Shown one piece after another: positions 1 to 8,433 of a stretch of DNA of 64,000 nucleotides. Below the pieces are notes generated by a model. It searched no databases, was not told where the DNA came from, and saw only the letters and a program-made list of their open reading frames with translations. Made by a program: the position numbers and the translations under genes. The DNA is from Paenibacillus sp. 1011MAR3C5 (lineage in GTDB: Bacteria > Bacillota > Bacilli > Paenibacillales > Paenibacillaceae), in assembly GCF_003591485.1 (NCBI RefSeq), contig NZ_QZCF01000002.1, positions 1-64,000 on the forward strand, given 5' to 3'. Each line of letters starts with the position of its first letter. Positions within the stretch are counted from its first letter, which is position 1.

Positions 1-60
1 TTCATGCTCCTTCAAAATGGCTAATTTCTCTTCCACGCAGTACTCATTTATTTTGGACAT
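1..60 (-). CDS. N-terminus of a probable transposase OrfA (helix-turn-helix), partial
   Basis: Minus-strand ATG at 60 follows AAGGGGAG with 8-base spacing. The 20 visible residues (MSKINEYCVEEKLAILKEHE) look like the start of the helix-turn-helix OrfA protein of IS3/IS150 elements, which binds the element ends and is joined to the DDE catalytic OrfB by frameshifting. Only the first helix is visible and no catalytic residue is in view, so the assignment rests mainly on the IS-like end just upstream. A non-mobile HTH protein is the alternative. Confidence 0.4.
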   Translation of the reverse strand, partial: MSKINEYCVEEKLAILKEHE

Positions 61-122
61 GAAAAAAAACTCCCCTTGATAAACAGGTTTTATTATTTCA
101 CCTGTCTACCTAAAGGGGAGCA
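1..122 (-). mobile_element. End of an IS3-family-like insertion sequence (cut by window edge)
   Basis: On the minus strand the sequence begins TGCTCCCCTTTAGGTAGACA at base 122, in the TG-starting style of IS3/IS150 termini. A second AAGGGGAG lies 51 bases inside, just before an ATG that opens a reading frame running off the window. CTCCCCTT and AAAGGGGAG form an inverted pair at 71-78 and 112-120. The far end is outside the window, so target duplication and completeness cannot be judged. Family assignment is inference from end style and the N-terminus of the encoded protein. Confidence 0.45.
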
Positions 123-248
123 TATCACTGCTGGTTGGCTTTTTATTATACTGACTTAAGACAATTTCCTTGAAATAACATGACAATTGGACTTGCTGCA
201 TAAGGTTAAGAAAAGTGGTTGGACCTTTGGAGTAAAGGAATGATTATC

Positions 249-383
249 ATGCCGCATTATTATTTCAGCGAAATCTGGACGCCCCTAAGATATGTAGGTA
301 TCCGCCTGTTCAGGGACGGTGATCGGGAAGTATGGATCAAAATTGGGAACCGGAAGAGACGCAGACTGCGTTCCAAATCTTAA
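249..383 (+). CDS. Small basic protein, 44 codons, unknown function
   Basis: ATG at 249 has AAAGGA upstream with about 8-base spacing, and the frame is followed closely by an intrinsic terminator at 401-422, so it has the layout of a monocistronic gene. The product starts MPHYYFSEIWTPLRYVGIRL and ends in a basic tail (KRRRLRSKS). It is aromatic-rich in the first half and has no obvious signal peptide or membrane segment. I do not recognise the family. It could be a nucleic-acid-binding microprotein or a chance ORF; the ribosome site and terminator favour a real gene. Confidence 0.45.
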   Translation: MPHYYFSEIWTPLRYVGIRLFRDGDREVWIKIGNRKRRRLRSKS

Positions 384-400
384 ATTAAACAATGAATCGG

Positions 401-422
401 CAGCCCCAGAGGCTGTTTTTTT
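401..422 (+). terminator. Intrinsic terminator after the 44-codon ORF
   Basis: CAGCC at 401-405 pairs with GGCTG at 411-415 across a five-base loop and is followed directly by seven T. The T run continues into the -35 of the next promoter. Confidence 0.7.
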
Positions 423-450
423 GACAACATAAGTAAATTTTGTGTATTCT
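421..450 (+). promoter_or_regulatory. Sigma-A-type promoter for the SUMF1-like gene
   Basis: TTGACA at 421-426 and TATTCT at 445-450 are 18 bases apart. The predicted start near 457 leaves a leader of about 75 bases before the TTG start codon at 533. Confidence 0.5.
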
Positions 451-532
451 TTATGGATTGATAGAAGGAGACTCGTGTAATAGAGTTGCATGAGAGTATG
501 GAGACACGTCGGGTTGAAGGGGAGAAATAACG

Positions 533-1213
533 TTGTCAGTTGCAAAGGATAGTTATGCTCATTATCCGATGATAAAGATTGCAGCAGGAGAGGTCGCCTT
601 AAGGGACGATCGGAAAAAGACGCAATGGATGGAGCAGGTGAATTCCTTTATGCTCGCACCGGTTCCGGTTACGAATGAGTTGTATTGCGCTGTTGTGCAA
701 CGGCCTATTGGATCGGATGTCCGTCTTAGAGCCCCGGTAGTGGAAGTGTCATGGGAGGAGGCCATCCTTTTTTGCAATTTGTTTTCCCGGGAGTCGGGTC
801 TGCAAGAATACTATATTACAAATGGCGGCGAGCATGTCGATTGTAACCTGGAAGCCAATGGCTATCGACTCCCGACGGAAGCAGAGTGGCAGTATGCATG
901 CAAAGCCGGGACAACCGGGTACCGATACGGCGAGCTTGATGCGATCGCTTGGTACCGGGACAATGCGGGGGGCAAGGTGCAGGAGGCAGGCAGCAAGCAG
1001 CCTAACGCATGGGGACTCCATGATATGCTGGGCAACGTATGGGAGTGGTGCTGGGATCTCTATGATGTGAACGTCTACGGATCCTATAGAGTATTCCGTG
1101 GCGGGAGCTGGGCGGAGGAAGCCAGAGGCTGCGGAGCGACATGCCGCCGCCGCAGCCATCCGACGTTCCGTATCGATGATCTTGGATTTCGTGTTGCGAG
1201 GTCCTTACTATAA
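533..1213 (+). CDS. SUMF1/formylglycine-generating-enzyme-like domain protein
   Basis: A 226-residue protein made almost entirely of one FGE-sulfatase (SUMF1, C-type-lectin-like) domain. Family hallmarks visible are the RLPTEAEWQYA segment near residue 115, GLHDMLGNVWEWCWD near 160, RGGSW near 190 and the closing GFRVA. In formylglycine-generating enzymes two cysteines after GGS ligate copper and do the catalysis. Here the position equivalent to the first is glutamate while the second is cysteine, so canonical sulfatase activation is unlikely. SUMF1 domains without the pair also occur in other oxidases and binding proteins. TTG start at 533 follows AAGGGGAG with good spacing. The next gene begins 14 bases downstream, suggesting one transcript. 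Confidence 0.8.
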   Translation: MSVAKDSYAHYPMIKIAAGEVALRDDRKKTQWMEQVNSFMLAPVPVTNELYCAVVQRPIGSDVRLRAPVVEVSWEEAILFCNLFSRESGLQEYYITNGGEHVDCNLEANGYRLPTEAEWQYACKAGTTGYRYGELDAIAWYRDNAGGKVQEAGSKQPNAWGLHDMLGNVWEWCWDLYDVNVYGSYRVFRGGSWAEEARGCGATCRRRSHPTFRIDDLGFRVARSLL

Positions 1214-1226
1214 TGAAGGCGATCCT

Positions 1227-1724
1227 ATGAAAAAAATCCTCATTATTGGAATCGTTGCCAGCGGCAAAACGACGTTAGCCAAGCAATTGTCGCAAACGAT
1301 AAGTATACCCTGGTATGAGCTGGATTGTGTGGTATATCATCAAACGCCGGAAGGACGAATCAAACGTACAGCGGATGAGCAGCTTGTGGTGATTGAAGAG
1401 ATTAATCGCAATGAAACCTGGATATTTGAGGGGACTGATAGGGATTCCTACCAATGCCTGTATGAGATGGCTGACACAATAATCTTTCTTGATCCGCCGT
1501 TATGGAGACGGAGAGTCAGAATATTTACCCGCTTCTTAAAGCAGAAGCTTGGCATCGAGGCTTGTCACTATCATCCCGATTTGAAGATGTTGTATATGAT
1601 GTATGTGTGGACTCGGGACTTTGAGAGGGATAGAGAGAGATTTGAAGCCAAGCTGCATAGCTATCAATCTAAAATGATCAAGCTGTCCCACAATAACAAT
1701 TTGCAGGAGCTGCTGAAGCGATAG
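1227..1724 (+). CDS. P-loop nucleotide kinase-like protein (adenylate kinase / DNA topology modulation type)
   Basis: 165 residues starting MKKILIIGIVASGKTTLAKQ, a Walker A loop directly after the first strand as in the adenylate-kinase-related small kinases often annotated as topology modulation proteins. A tyrosine and WIFEGTDRDS around residue 72 fit the phosphate-acceptor region, and DPPLWRRRVRIFTR supplies the arginine-rich lid. The start at 1227 has GAAGG upstream; the frame is open further upstream inside the preceding gene, but that part reads as an out-of-frame shadow. It probably phosphorylates a small nucleotide-like substrate; the true substrate is unknown. Its own terminator overlaps the last codons. 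Confidence 0.75.
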   Translation: MKKILIIGIVASGKTTLAKQLSQTISIPWYELDCVVYHQTPEGRIKRTADEQLVVIEEINRNETWIFEGTDRDSYQCLYEMADTIIFLDPPLWRRRVRIFTRFLKQKLGIEACHYHPDLKMLYMMYVWTRDFERDRERFEAKLHSYQSKMIKLSHNNNLQELLKR

Positions 1725-1742
1725 ATCAGCAGCTCCTTTTTA
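1706..1742 (+). terminator. Intrinsic terminator overlapping the end of the kinase gene
   Basis: GGAGCTGCTGA at 1706-1716 pairs with TCAGCAGCTCC at 1726-1736, followed by a T run. The 5' arm lies inside the coding sequence and the stop codon is in the loop. Confidence 0.85.
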
Positions 1743-1901
1743 TTAAGGAGTGAAGCAGATATTGTCTTCTTTTTACCAAACCGGGATGGTACTATTTAAC
1801 TAATTATATGAAATCGTTAACAAATATGATAAATTTTCGCCGTGAATGGCATCTGTAGTAGAGAGGATCATTTTGATAGCAGCCAAGAAGGAGTGGGATG
1901 A

Positions 1902-2858
1902 ATGGAAGTAAGTCATGCAAGCTCGATGACGGCGGTCTTTCGCGAGGCGCTGGAGAGATTTGTAGAGAAGATTAAAGGCGATGACCAGGTGATCGCCGCG
2001 ATTCTGCTCGGCAGCATGTCCTACGATCAGGTGTGGGAGAAGTCGGATATCGATCTCAAGCTGATCGTCCATGATCAGAAGCTGGGGACTGGCTATACCT
2101 GCTTTGTCGAAAATGATATTCCAATCAACGCCAGCATTCAGACACGCAACGAGTTCAAGCGTTGGATGGAGAGCTCAATGCAAAGCGCCTTCAGTCACTC
2201 CATGCTGGTGCGAAGCACGCTGCTGTTCACGAAGGATGAGTCGATCACCGAATATATGGAGCAAATCCGCCATGTCGGCAAGCGGGATCGCGAGCTTCAT
2301 CTTGTTCTGCTAGGCTGCCATGCCTTGGGAATGCTTGCCAAAGCGGAGAAATGGCTGTACGTCAAGGACGATATGATCTACAGCGCCGCATGGGTAATCA
2401 AGATGGCGGATGTGCTGGCCCAGATCGAAGTAGTCTTTCAGGGGGAAGTTCCCATGCGCGAGGTCGTTCAGCAGGCGCTCCGCTTCAACCCGGACTTTTT
2501 CAATGTGGTCTATACGGAAATGGTAGGCGCAGAGGTGAATCGGAGCAAGGTAGAGGCCACATTGCGACTTGTTGATGGCTATTTGAAGCAGCGGGCGGAA
2601 GCGATGTTCCAGCCTATCATTTCCTACTTGAAGGAAGAGGCGGATATCCGCACCGTTACGAATCTGTTTATGAAATTCCGCATGCTTATCCCGGTAGAGG
2701 CGGGCCCTATGGCATCTGCTTGTGACTTGCTTGCCGAGCAAGGCTTGATTACAAAGTGGGAATCCGAGACGAAGGCTACGCCGAAGAGCAGAGTGCCGCT
2801 GCTTGAGCCTGCTTATGCGTACGATAACGATGAAATGGAGATGTGGATGAACGGATGA
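1902..2858 (+). CDS. Nucleotidyltransferase-domain protein
   Basis: 318 residues. Near the N-terminus [20 protein letters not shown] has the GS-x(n)-DxD signature of the polymerase-beta nucleotidyltransferase fold, with the two aspartates that bind metal; a helical C-terminal part follows, as in nucleotidyltransferases of the aminoglycoside-modifying and MNT type. The start has AAGGAG seven bases upstream. Its stop overlaps the start of the UvrA-like gene (ATGA), so the two are translationally coupled. Coupling to a UvrA paralogue, a family known to include drug self-resistance members, hints at a role in drug or DNA-adduct tolerance. That is inference only. Confidence 0.75.
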   Translation: MEVSHASSMTAVFREALERFVEKIKGDDQVIAAILLGSMSYDQVWEKSDIDLKLIVHDQKLGTGYTCFVENDIPINASIQTRNEFKRWMESSMQSAFSHSMLVRSTLLFTKDESITEYMEQIRHVGKRDRELHLVLLGCHALGMLAKAEKWLYVKDDMIYSAAWVIKMADVLAQIEVVFQGEVPMREVVQQALRFNPDFFNVVYTEMVGAEVNRSKVEATLRLVDGYLKQRAEAMFQPIISYLKEEADIRTVTNLFMKFRMLIPVEAGPMASACDLLAEQGLITKWESETKATPKSRVPLLEPAYAYDNDEMEMWMNG

Positions 2859-5776
2859 AAACATTCATTGAGGTGCGCGGAGCCAGGCAAAACAATTTGA
2901 AAAATATCGACGTCAATATCCCGAGGGACAAGCTAACGGTCATTACCGGCGTTAGCGGCTCGGGCAAATCATCGCTCGCCTTCGATGTGATCTATGGCGA
3001 GGGTCAGCGGCGGTTTCTGGATTCGCTGTCTACATACGCCAAGAGCCGGATGAGCCAGGTGAAGAAGCCGGAGGTTGACTTTGTATTCGGACTCTCCCCG
3101 GTCATTGCCATCGAGCAGAAGAAGGGCATTCTCAATCCGCGCTCTACAGTCGGGACGATGACGGATATCTATGATTTCTTGCGGCTGCTGTTCGCCTCGG
3201 CAGGCGAAGCGAGCTGTCCGCTATGCGATCATCCCATTCCGATCCGATCCTCCTTGCAGATGATTGAGCATATTCAGAAGCTGCCTGAAGGGACAGAGCT
3301 GGAGGTGCTGGCGCCGTTATACAAGCTGTATGGAGAGACGTATGAGACGACCTTTGATGAGATCCGTGCCAAAGGATTTCGGACGCTCCTCATTGACGGC
3401 GAGCGCACCAATCTGACCGATCATGTCGAGCTGGAGGAAGAAGCCGACTACCGGATTGAAATTGTGGTCGATAAGGTGATCGTCAACCCAGATATTTATA
3501 AGGTGCTGACCAAGACGATTGAGAACAGCCTGAGCCTGGTCGGCGAGGGCTTCATCCGTTTCGAGATTATTGCGGTTCCGGATGGCACGACATTCGATGC
3601 GGAGAAGTTCTACGACCAATTCGCCTGCCCGGAGCATCATCTGACGATGGGCGAGCTTCAGCCCCATTATTTCTCCTTTAATGATAACGACAGCGCATGC
3701 CGAACCTGCGGCGGCCTTGGCACGTTCATGAGAGCGGAAGCCCGGTTTCTGGTACGGGATAAGAATAAAAGCATTCTGGCTGGCGCAATCGAACCCAAGT
3801 TGCTCAGTAAGTCTAGCAAAGGCACCTGGATCTGGTCGCTGGTGAAGTGCATGGCGAAGCATTACGGCTTTGATCTGAATGTGCCCCTGAAGGACATGCC
3901 AGCACCTGTGCAGGACAAGTTGTTTTATGGGACGAAAGGAGAGAAGTTTCCGTTTATCGCCGACGAGAGCTCAAGCAAGACACAATTCCGGCATGACGGC
4001 AAGATGATGACTTTTGCCGGATTCGTACATATCATCAACTGGTGGTACAAGCTGTTCTTGAAGCGGCAAGGCAGTCAGGGAGAAGCGGATTTCTATAAAA
4101 AAATGATGATTGAGCATACCTGTCCAGATTGCGAGGGGAAGAAGCTAAAGCCCCAGCGGCTTTGCGTCCGCATCGGCGGCGCCGATATTCATGAGATGAG
4201 CGTGATGCCGCTGAGCGAGCTGAAGCATTTCCTTGAGCATTTGACCTTTAGCGATACGAAGGCCCGTGTCGGCGAACAGATTACGAAGGAGATTCTGACG
4301 CGTCTGGACTTGCTGCTGGATATCGGGCTTCATTATCTTAGCCTCGGCCGGCGATCCGATACGATATCGGGCGGTGAGGCGCAGCGTATTCGTCTGTCTA
4401 CCCAGATCAGCTCAGGCCTGATGGGGATGCTGTATGTGCTCGACGAGCCCAGCATCGGACTCCATGCGAGAGACAGCGACCGCATGATCAACACGCTGAA
4501 GAAGCTTCGCGATCTGGGCAATACCATTATCGTTGTGGAGCACGATATGGATACGATCCTTAGCGCCGATCATATCATCGAGATTGGGCCGGGACCGGGA
4601 ATCAGCGGCGGACAGTTGATTGCGGCAGGCTTGGCGGAGCAGCTTGCGGCATCGCCGGAATCGGTCACAGGCGCATACCTGTCCGGCGCAAGGATGATTG
4701 GGATTCCTTCTGAGCGGCGGCCATTGACCGGGAAAGCGATTCAGATTCGTGGAGCGCGAGCGAATAATCTGCAGCATGTGGACGTGGATATTCCGCTTGG
4801 CGTTCTTGCCTGCATCACAGGCGTGTCGGGCTCAGGCAAAAGCACGTTAGTGAACGAAGTGATGTGCAAGCAGCTATTCTCCATCTTCCACGACGCCCGA
4901 ATCAAGCCGGGCGAGCATGACTCGCTAATGGGGCATGAGCATCTGACAGGCATTATTACGATTGATCAATCTCCAATCGGACGGAGCACTCGCTCCAACC
5001 CGGCGACCTATGTCGGATTGTTCGACCGGATACGTGAGCTGTACGCAGAGGAGGCCGAGGCGGCTGGCAGCAGGCTGACTAAAAACGATTTCAGCTTCAA
5101 CCAGAAGAATGGCGGACGCTGCGAGAATTGCCAAGGGGAAGGCATCGTTGTGACACAATTGATGTTCATGCCGGATGTCGAGGCGATCTGTCCAGTGTGC
5201 AAAGGGACAAGGTTCACGGATGAGGTGCTGGAGATTAAGCTTAAGGACAAGCATATCGCCGATGTGCTCGCTATGAGCATTGAAGAAGCGGTGGGCTTTT
5301 TCGAGGGACAGACTTATCTTCAGCATAAGCTGAAGGTGCTTCATCAGCTTGGTCTTGGCTACTTGAGGCTGGGGCAATCCTCGACAACGCTCTCCGGCGG
5401 CGAAGCGCAGCGGATCAAGCTGGCCTATGAGCTGGGCAAGCTGAAGCGGGGCAGCCATAATCTGTACGTGCTGGACGAGCCGACAACAGGTCTTCATCTT
5501 AGCGACATCCAGAAGCTGATTGATTGCCTCCAGCAGCTTGTCGATGCCGGACATTCGGTTCTGGTCATTGAGCATCATCTGGATTTGATCAAGGTTGCAG
5601 ATTATGTGATCGATATGGGTCCTGACGGCGGGAGCAATGGAGGCCAGGTAGTGGCAACGGGCACGCCTGAGGAGGTAGCGCGGGTGGAGCGATCGCTTAC
5701 CGGGAAGTTTCTGGCCCGCTCGTTAGAGCCGCATCAGAGAGAGAGCGATGTGAAGGACGGCCAGCTCACACACTAG
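2855..5776 (+). CDS. UvrA-like excinuclease ABC subunit A paralogue
   Basis: A 973-residue tandem ABC ATPase of the UvrA family. The first Walker A is [13 protein letters not shown] (around residue 30) and the second [13 protein letters not shown] (around 655). Two SGGEAQRI signatures and two LDEP Walker B motifs are intact. Zinc-binding CPLC, CRTC, CPDC, CENC and CPVC pairs are visible. The length and the insertion between the first Walker A and signature resemble full UvrA rather than the short UvrA2 class. Chromosomal uvrA normally sits with uvrB; here it is coupled to a nucleotidyltransferase instead, so this is probably a paralogue for DNA damage or drug tolerance. ATG 2855 overlaps the upstream stop; a GTG at 2843 is an alternative start. 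Confidence 0.88.
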   Translation: MKTFIEVRGARQNNLKNIDVNIPRDKLTVITGVSGSGKSSLAFDVIYGEGQRRFLDSLSTYAKSRMSQVKKPEVDFVFGLSPVIAIEQKKGILNPRSTVGTMTDIYDFLRLLFASAGEASCPLCDHPIPIRSSLQMIEHIQKLPEGTELEVLAPLYKLYGETYETTFDEIRAKGFRTLLIDGERTNLTDHVELEEEADYRIEIVVDKVIVNPDIYKVLTKTIENSLSLVGEGFIRFEIIAVPDGTTFDAEKFYDQFACPEHHLTMGELQPHYFSFNDNDSACRTCGGLGTFMRAEARFLVRDKNKSILAGAIEPKLLSKSSKGTWIWSLVKCMAKHYGFDLNVPLKDMPAPVQDKLFYGTKGEKFPFIADESSSKTQFRHDGKMMTFAGFVHIINWWYKLFLKRQGSQGEADFYKKMMIEHTCPDCEGKKLKPQRLCVRIGGADIHEMSVMPLSELKHFLEHLTFSDTKARVGEQITKEILTRLDLLLDIGLHYLSLGRRSDTISGGEAQRIRLSTQISSGLMGMLYVLDEPSIGLHARDSDRMINTLKKLRDLGNTIIVVEHDMDTILSADHIIEIGPGPGISGGQLIAAGLAEQLAASPESVTGAYLSGARMIGIPSERRPLTGKAIQIRGARANNLQHVDVDIPLGVLACITGVSGSGKSTLVNEVMCKQLFSIFHDARIKPGEHDSLMGHEHLTGIITIDQSPIGRSTRSNPATYVGLFDRIRELYAEEAEAAGSRLTKNDFSFNQKNGGRCENCQGEGIVVTQLMFMPDVEAICPVCKGTRFTDEVLEIKLKDKHIADVLAMSIEEAVGFFEGQTYLQHKLKVLHQLGLGYLRLGQSSTTLSGGEAQRIKLAYELGKLKRGSHNLYVLDEPTTGLHLSDIQKLIDCLQQLVDAGHSVLVIEHHLDLIKVADYVIDMGPDGGSNGGQVVATGTPEEVARVERSLTGKFLARSLEPHQRESDVKDGQLTH

Positions 5777-5828
5777 ACAGTTGAACAATAAATGGATAGA
5801 TTCATGCGCAAGCAGGGAGGTTTGATTC

Positions 5829-6212
5829 ATGCCAGCCAAACGGAAGGAAGCGGCTTCATCCAGCGGGAGCAAAGCGAAGTTATCCGGTACGGAGCAAGTG
5901 GAAGTCTATATGAGAGAGCTGGAGCATCCTCTGAAGCCAGAGATTGAGGCGGTTCGCAGCATTATAAAGGGCGCGCGTCCGGGAATAGGGGAGCATATCA
6001 AATGGAACGCGCCAAGTTTTCATGATGAAGGTGAGGACCGGATTACATTCAACCTGCGCAAGCAGGATTGCCTGCTGCTGGTCTTCCATACCGGAGCGAA
6101 AGGAAAGGATAGAGCAGCAGGCGGGCCGCTGATCACGCTGCACAATATGGAGAATATACGTGCCAAGGAAATGCAGCTAGTCGAAGTCATTCACAAGTGG
6201 CTGGATGCGTAG
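5829..6212 (+). CDS. DUF1801 domain protein
   Basis: 127 residues with a charged N-terminal 25 residues followed by a DUF1801 (YdhG-like) domain: VEVYMRELEHPLKPEIEAVRSII, then HIKWNAPSF and the closing RAKEMQLVEVIHKWL. Members are small cytosolic proteins of unproven function, sometimes linked to iron chaperone-like folds. The start has GGGAGG with about 8-base spacing. It follows the UvrA-like gene after 52 bases and may share its transcript. A second DUF1801 protein is encoded at 16402. Confidence 0.8.
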   Translation: MPAKRKEAASSSGSKAKLSGTEQVEVYMRELEHPLKPEIEAVRSIIKGARPGIGEHIKWNAPSFHDEGEDRITFNLRKQDCLLLVFHTGAKGKDRAAGGPLITLHNMENIRAKEMQLVEVIHKWLDA

Positions 6213-6246
6213 TTATAGATTTGGATGCCGAAAGAAGGGTATTTGA

Positions 6247-6648
6247 ATGAATAGGAAATTAATATTAATCATCGTTGGCGTTATTCTAGCATTCGCAATT
6301 CTATATGGGGTAGTCGGTTGGCAAATAGGCGAACGAAGCAAAGAGATCATCGAGATGGGGATGAAGTCATCAGATCAGCAACGGCAATATGCCAACTATA
6401 TGACGGAGGAAGTCTATCAGCAGCTGCATCCAGTGCCAAGAGGGATGACCAACTATAGCGGCTCCTATCAACCGGAGCACCATGATTACGGCATCATCGG
6501 TTTCCCCATCCATCTTTTTGGTGTAGCGAGTGTAAAGGTGAGCAATTATTACAATGACGGTTCGCTTGGCTTCAATGAGGAGGTTCATCTGCGCATTCGC
6601 TGGAAGGGCGGCAAGTGGATCGCGACTGATGTCAACATTAAGGCGTAG
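6247..6648 (+). CDS. Membrane-anchored small protein, unknown function
   Basis: 133 residues. Residues 5-25 form one hydrophobic segment (LILIIVGVILAFAILYGVVG) with a positively charged start, so the rest is probably outside the cell. The extracytoplasmic part ends in a beta-rich stretch (VHLRIRWKGGKWIATDVNIKA) reminiscent of lumazine-binding-like or DUF4440-like folds, but I cannot assign a family. The start is preceded by GAAAGAAGGG. A strong terminator follows at 6661. Confidence 0.65.
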   Translation: MNRKLILIIVGVILAFAILYGVVGWQIGERSKEIIEMGMKSSDQQRQYANYMTEEVYQQLHPVPRGMTNYSGSYQPEHHDYGIIGFPIHLFGVASVKVSNYYNDGSLGFNEEVHLRIRWKGGKWIATDVNIKA

Positions 6649-6660
6649 AGCAGCAAAAAT

Positions 6661-6688
6661 CGATCCCGTTCGGGGGTCGTTTTTTTTT
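6661..6688 (+). terminator. Intrinsic terminator
   Basis: CGATCCC pairs with GGGGTCG around a short loop, followed by at least eight T. It separates the upstream genes from the Zur-like promoter of the transporter operon. Confidence 0.8.
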
Positions 6689-6741
6689 GTGTTCGTTTAT
6701 CCGATGAAGCGGATGATATGTAGACGGAATGAAAATTCTTA

Positions 6742-6800
6742 TTGACATTGATAATAGTAATCATTACAATCAAAATGAAAAATGATCGTAATAATTACTA
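6742..6800 (+). promoter_or_regulatory. Sigma-A promoter with two Zur-like operators (cnt-like operon)
   Basis: TTGACA at 6742-6747 and TACAAT at 6765-6770 are separated by exactly 17 bases. TAGTAATCATTACAA (6755-6769) covers the -10 and TCGTAATAATTACTA (6786-6800) lies just after the expected start point. Against the Bacillus Zur consensus TCGTAATNATTACGA these differ at two and one positions. The first also overlaps a Fur-like TGATAAT, so Fur control is not excluded. The arrangement predicts repression when zinc is plentiful. Confidence 0.75.
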
Positions 6801-6819
6801 TTAGGGAGAGAGTGCAACA

Positions 6820-8415
6820 ATGAAGAAACGACAAAAGCTTGGTCTATTGGCTGCTTTTTTGGTCATAGCATTGCTGGCTGGATGCAGCAGCAACAAGTCC
6901 GGCGCGGAGGGGGCAAGCGAGATCATATACGCTACGGCGAAGGATATCAATGATATGAATCCCCATCTCTATTCGGGATCGATGGCCGCACAAGGGATGG
7001 TCTACGAATCGCTGGTGGAGCACACGAAGGATGGAATTAAGCCCCTGCTTGCAGAATCATGGGACATATCCGACGATGGAACAGTCTATACCTTTCATTT
7101 GAGAAAAAACGTAACGTTCCATGACGGAGCGCCGTTTAACGCTGAAGCCGTGAAGCAAAATATCGAAGCCGTACAGCGCAATGCCGGCAAGCATACTTGG
7201 ATCAAGCTGTCCACGAAGCTATCCGCCATCGATGTCATCGATGAGCATACGGTCCGTCTGACTTTGGATGAACCGTATTACCCCGCTCTGCTAGAGCTGT
7301 CTATGACTCGCCCTTATGTATTCCTATCCCCAAATGACTTTGTGAACGGTGAGACGAAAGATGGCGTATCGGGCTACAACGGCACAGGACCTTATCGACT
7401 GGCTGAGCATCTGACGGATCAGTACGCCCATTTCCTTGCGAACGACCGGTATTGGGGCGGGGCGCCGCAAGTCAAGGCCATTACAGCCAAGGTGCTGCCT
7501 TCGGGCGAGACGACTTTGCTGGCTCTTCAGAAGGGAGAAGTCAACTTTGTCTTCACCGATGATAGAGGCGCCGATAGCATCGATGTGGAGGCCATGGAGC
7601 GGCTGACGCAAACCGGAGACTATCAGATCGTCCGCAGCGAAGCCATGAACACCAAGATGATTGTTGCCAATAGCAGCAGATCGGATAGTCCGGTCAGCGA
7701 GAAGGCGGTTCGGGAGGCTCTCTGGCATACTGTCGATCGCGAGACGATTAGCCGAACTATCTTCAGCGGAACAGAGTCGGCGGCGGACACGTTGTTCTCC
7801 TCTAACGTCCATTATGCCGATGTAGAGCTGCAAAAGAGAGCTTTTGATCCGGCCGAGGCAGCTAGGCTGCTGGAGCAGGCCGGGTGGCTGAAGGAAGACG
7901 GCAGTGACATTCGGGCAAAGAACGGACTTCCGCTAACGATGAAGCTGTATTATGACGTCAACTCCTCCTCGCAGAAGACGCAAGCGGAGCTGCTTCAAAG
8001 CGAGACGCTCAAGAGTGGCATCAAGCTGGAGCTGGTCGGCGAGGATTCCACCTCCATTGCGAAGCGGAGATCCGCTGGTGATTACGAATTGCTGTTCAAT
8101 CAAACCTGGGGCCTTGCCTATGATCCCCAAAGTACGATTGCCGCATTTGCCTCAGAGTCGTCGTATCGGCATACAACAAGCGGCATTCCACAGGCGGAGG
8201 AGCTGTACCGGAAGATAGACGAAGTGATGATTTCAACAAACGAAGATACACGAAAGGAACTTTATGCCGATATCTTAACGATCGTGCATGACGAGGCGGT
8301 GTTCATCCCGCTTACGAATGGCAGCGTGACGGTTATCGCCCCCGCTTCGCTGAAGGGCGTATCCTTCAAGCAAACGCAATTTGAACTGCCGTTCGAAAGC
8401 ATGTTTTTTGAATAG
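6820..8415 (+). CDS. Metal-chelate/nickel-peptide ABC transporter substrate-binding lipoprotein (CntA-like)
   Basis: 531 residues with a lipoprotein signal peptide ending LLAGC, so it is anchored outside the membrane. The body is an SBP_bac_5 (NikA/OppA/CntA) domain: MNPHLYSGSMAAQGMVYESLV, then ESWDISDDGTVYTFHLRKNVTFHDG and GTGPYRL. It captures the substrate for the two permeases that follow. Position at the head of a six-gene run in the order of the staphylopine locus (A-B-C-D-F-E), and a Zur-like promoter, suggest uptake of zinc, nickel or cobalt bound to an opine metallophore. Dipeptide or free-nickel uptake is the alternative. GGGAGAG lies upstream of the ATG. Confidence 0.85.
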   Translation: MKKRQKLGLLAAFLVIALLAGCSSNKSGAEGASEIIYATAKDINDMNPHLYSGSMAAQGMVYESLVEHTKDGIKPLLAESWDISDDGTVYTFHLRKNVTFHDGAPFNAEAVKQNIEAVQRNAGKHTWIKLSTKLSAIDVIDEHTVRLTLDEPYYPALLELSMTRPYVFLSPNDFVNGETKDGVSGYNGTGPYRLAEHLTDQYAHFLANDRYWGGAPQVKAITAKVLPSGETTLLALQKGEVNFVFTDDRGADSIDVEAMERLTQTGDYQIVRSEAMNTKMIVANSSRSDSPVSEKAVREALWHTVDRETISRTIFSGTESAADTLFSSNVHYADVELQKRAFDPAEAARLLEQAGWLKEDGSDIRAKNGLPLTMKLYYDVNSSSQKTQAELLQSETLKSGIKLELVGEDSTSIAKRRSAGDYELLFNQTWGLAYDPQSTIAAFASESSYRHTTSGIPQAEELYRKIDEVMISTNEDTRKELYADILTIVHDEAVFIPLTNGSVTVIAPASLKGVSFKQTQFELPFESMFFE

Positions 8416-8433
8416 TGCCGGGGTGACAAACTG

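Noticed and set aside
749..1159. Long minus-strand ORF opposite the SUMF1-like gene, and similar antisense ORFs opposite uvrA-like, tyrS, ahpF and GH9 genes
   Set aside because: They mirror well-supported genes in a moderate-GC genome and have no family sequence or ribosome sites.
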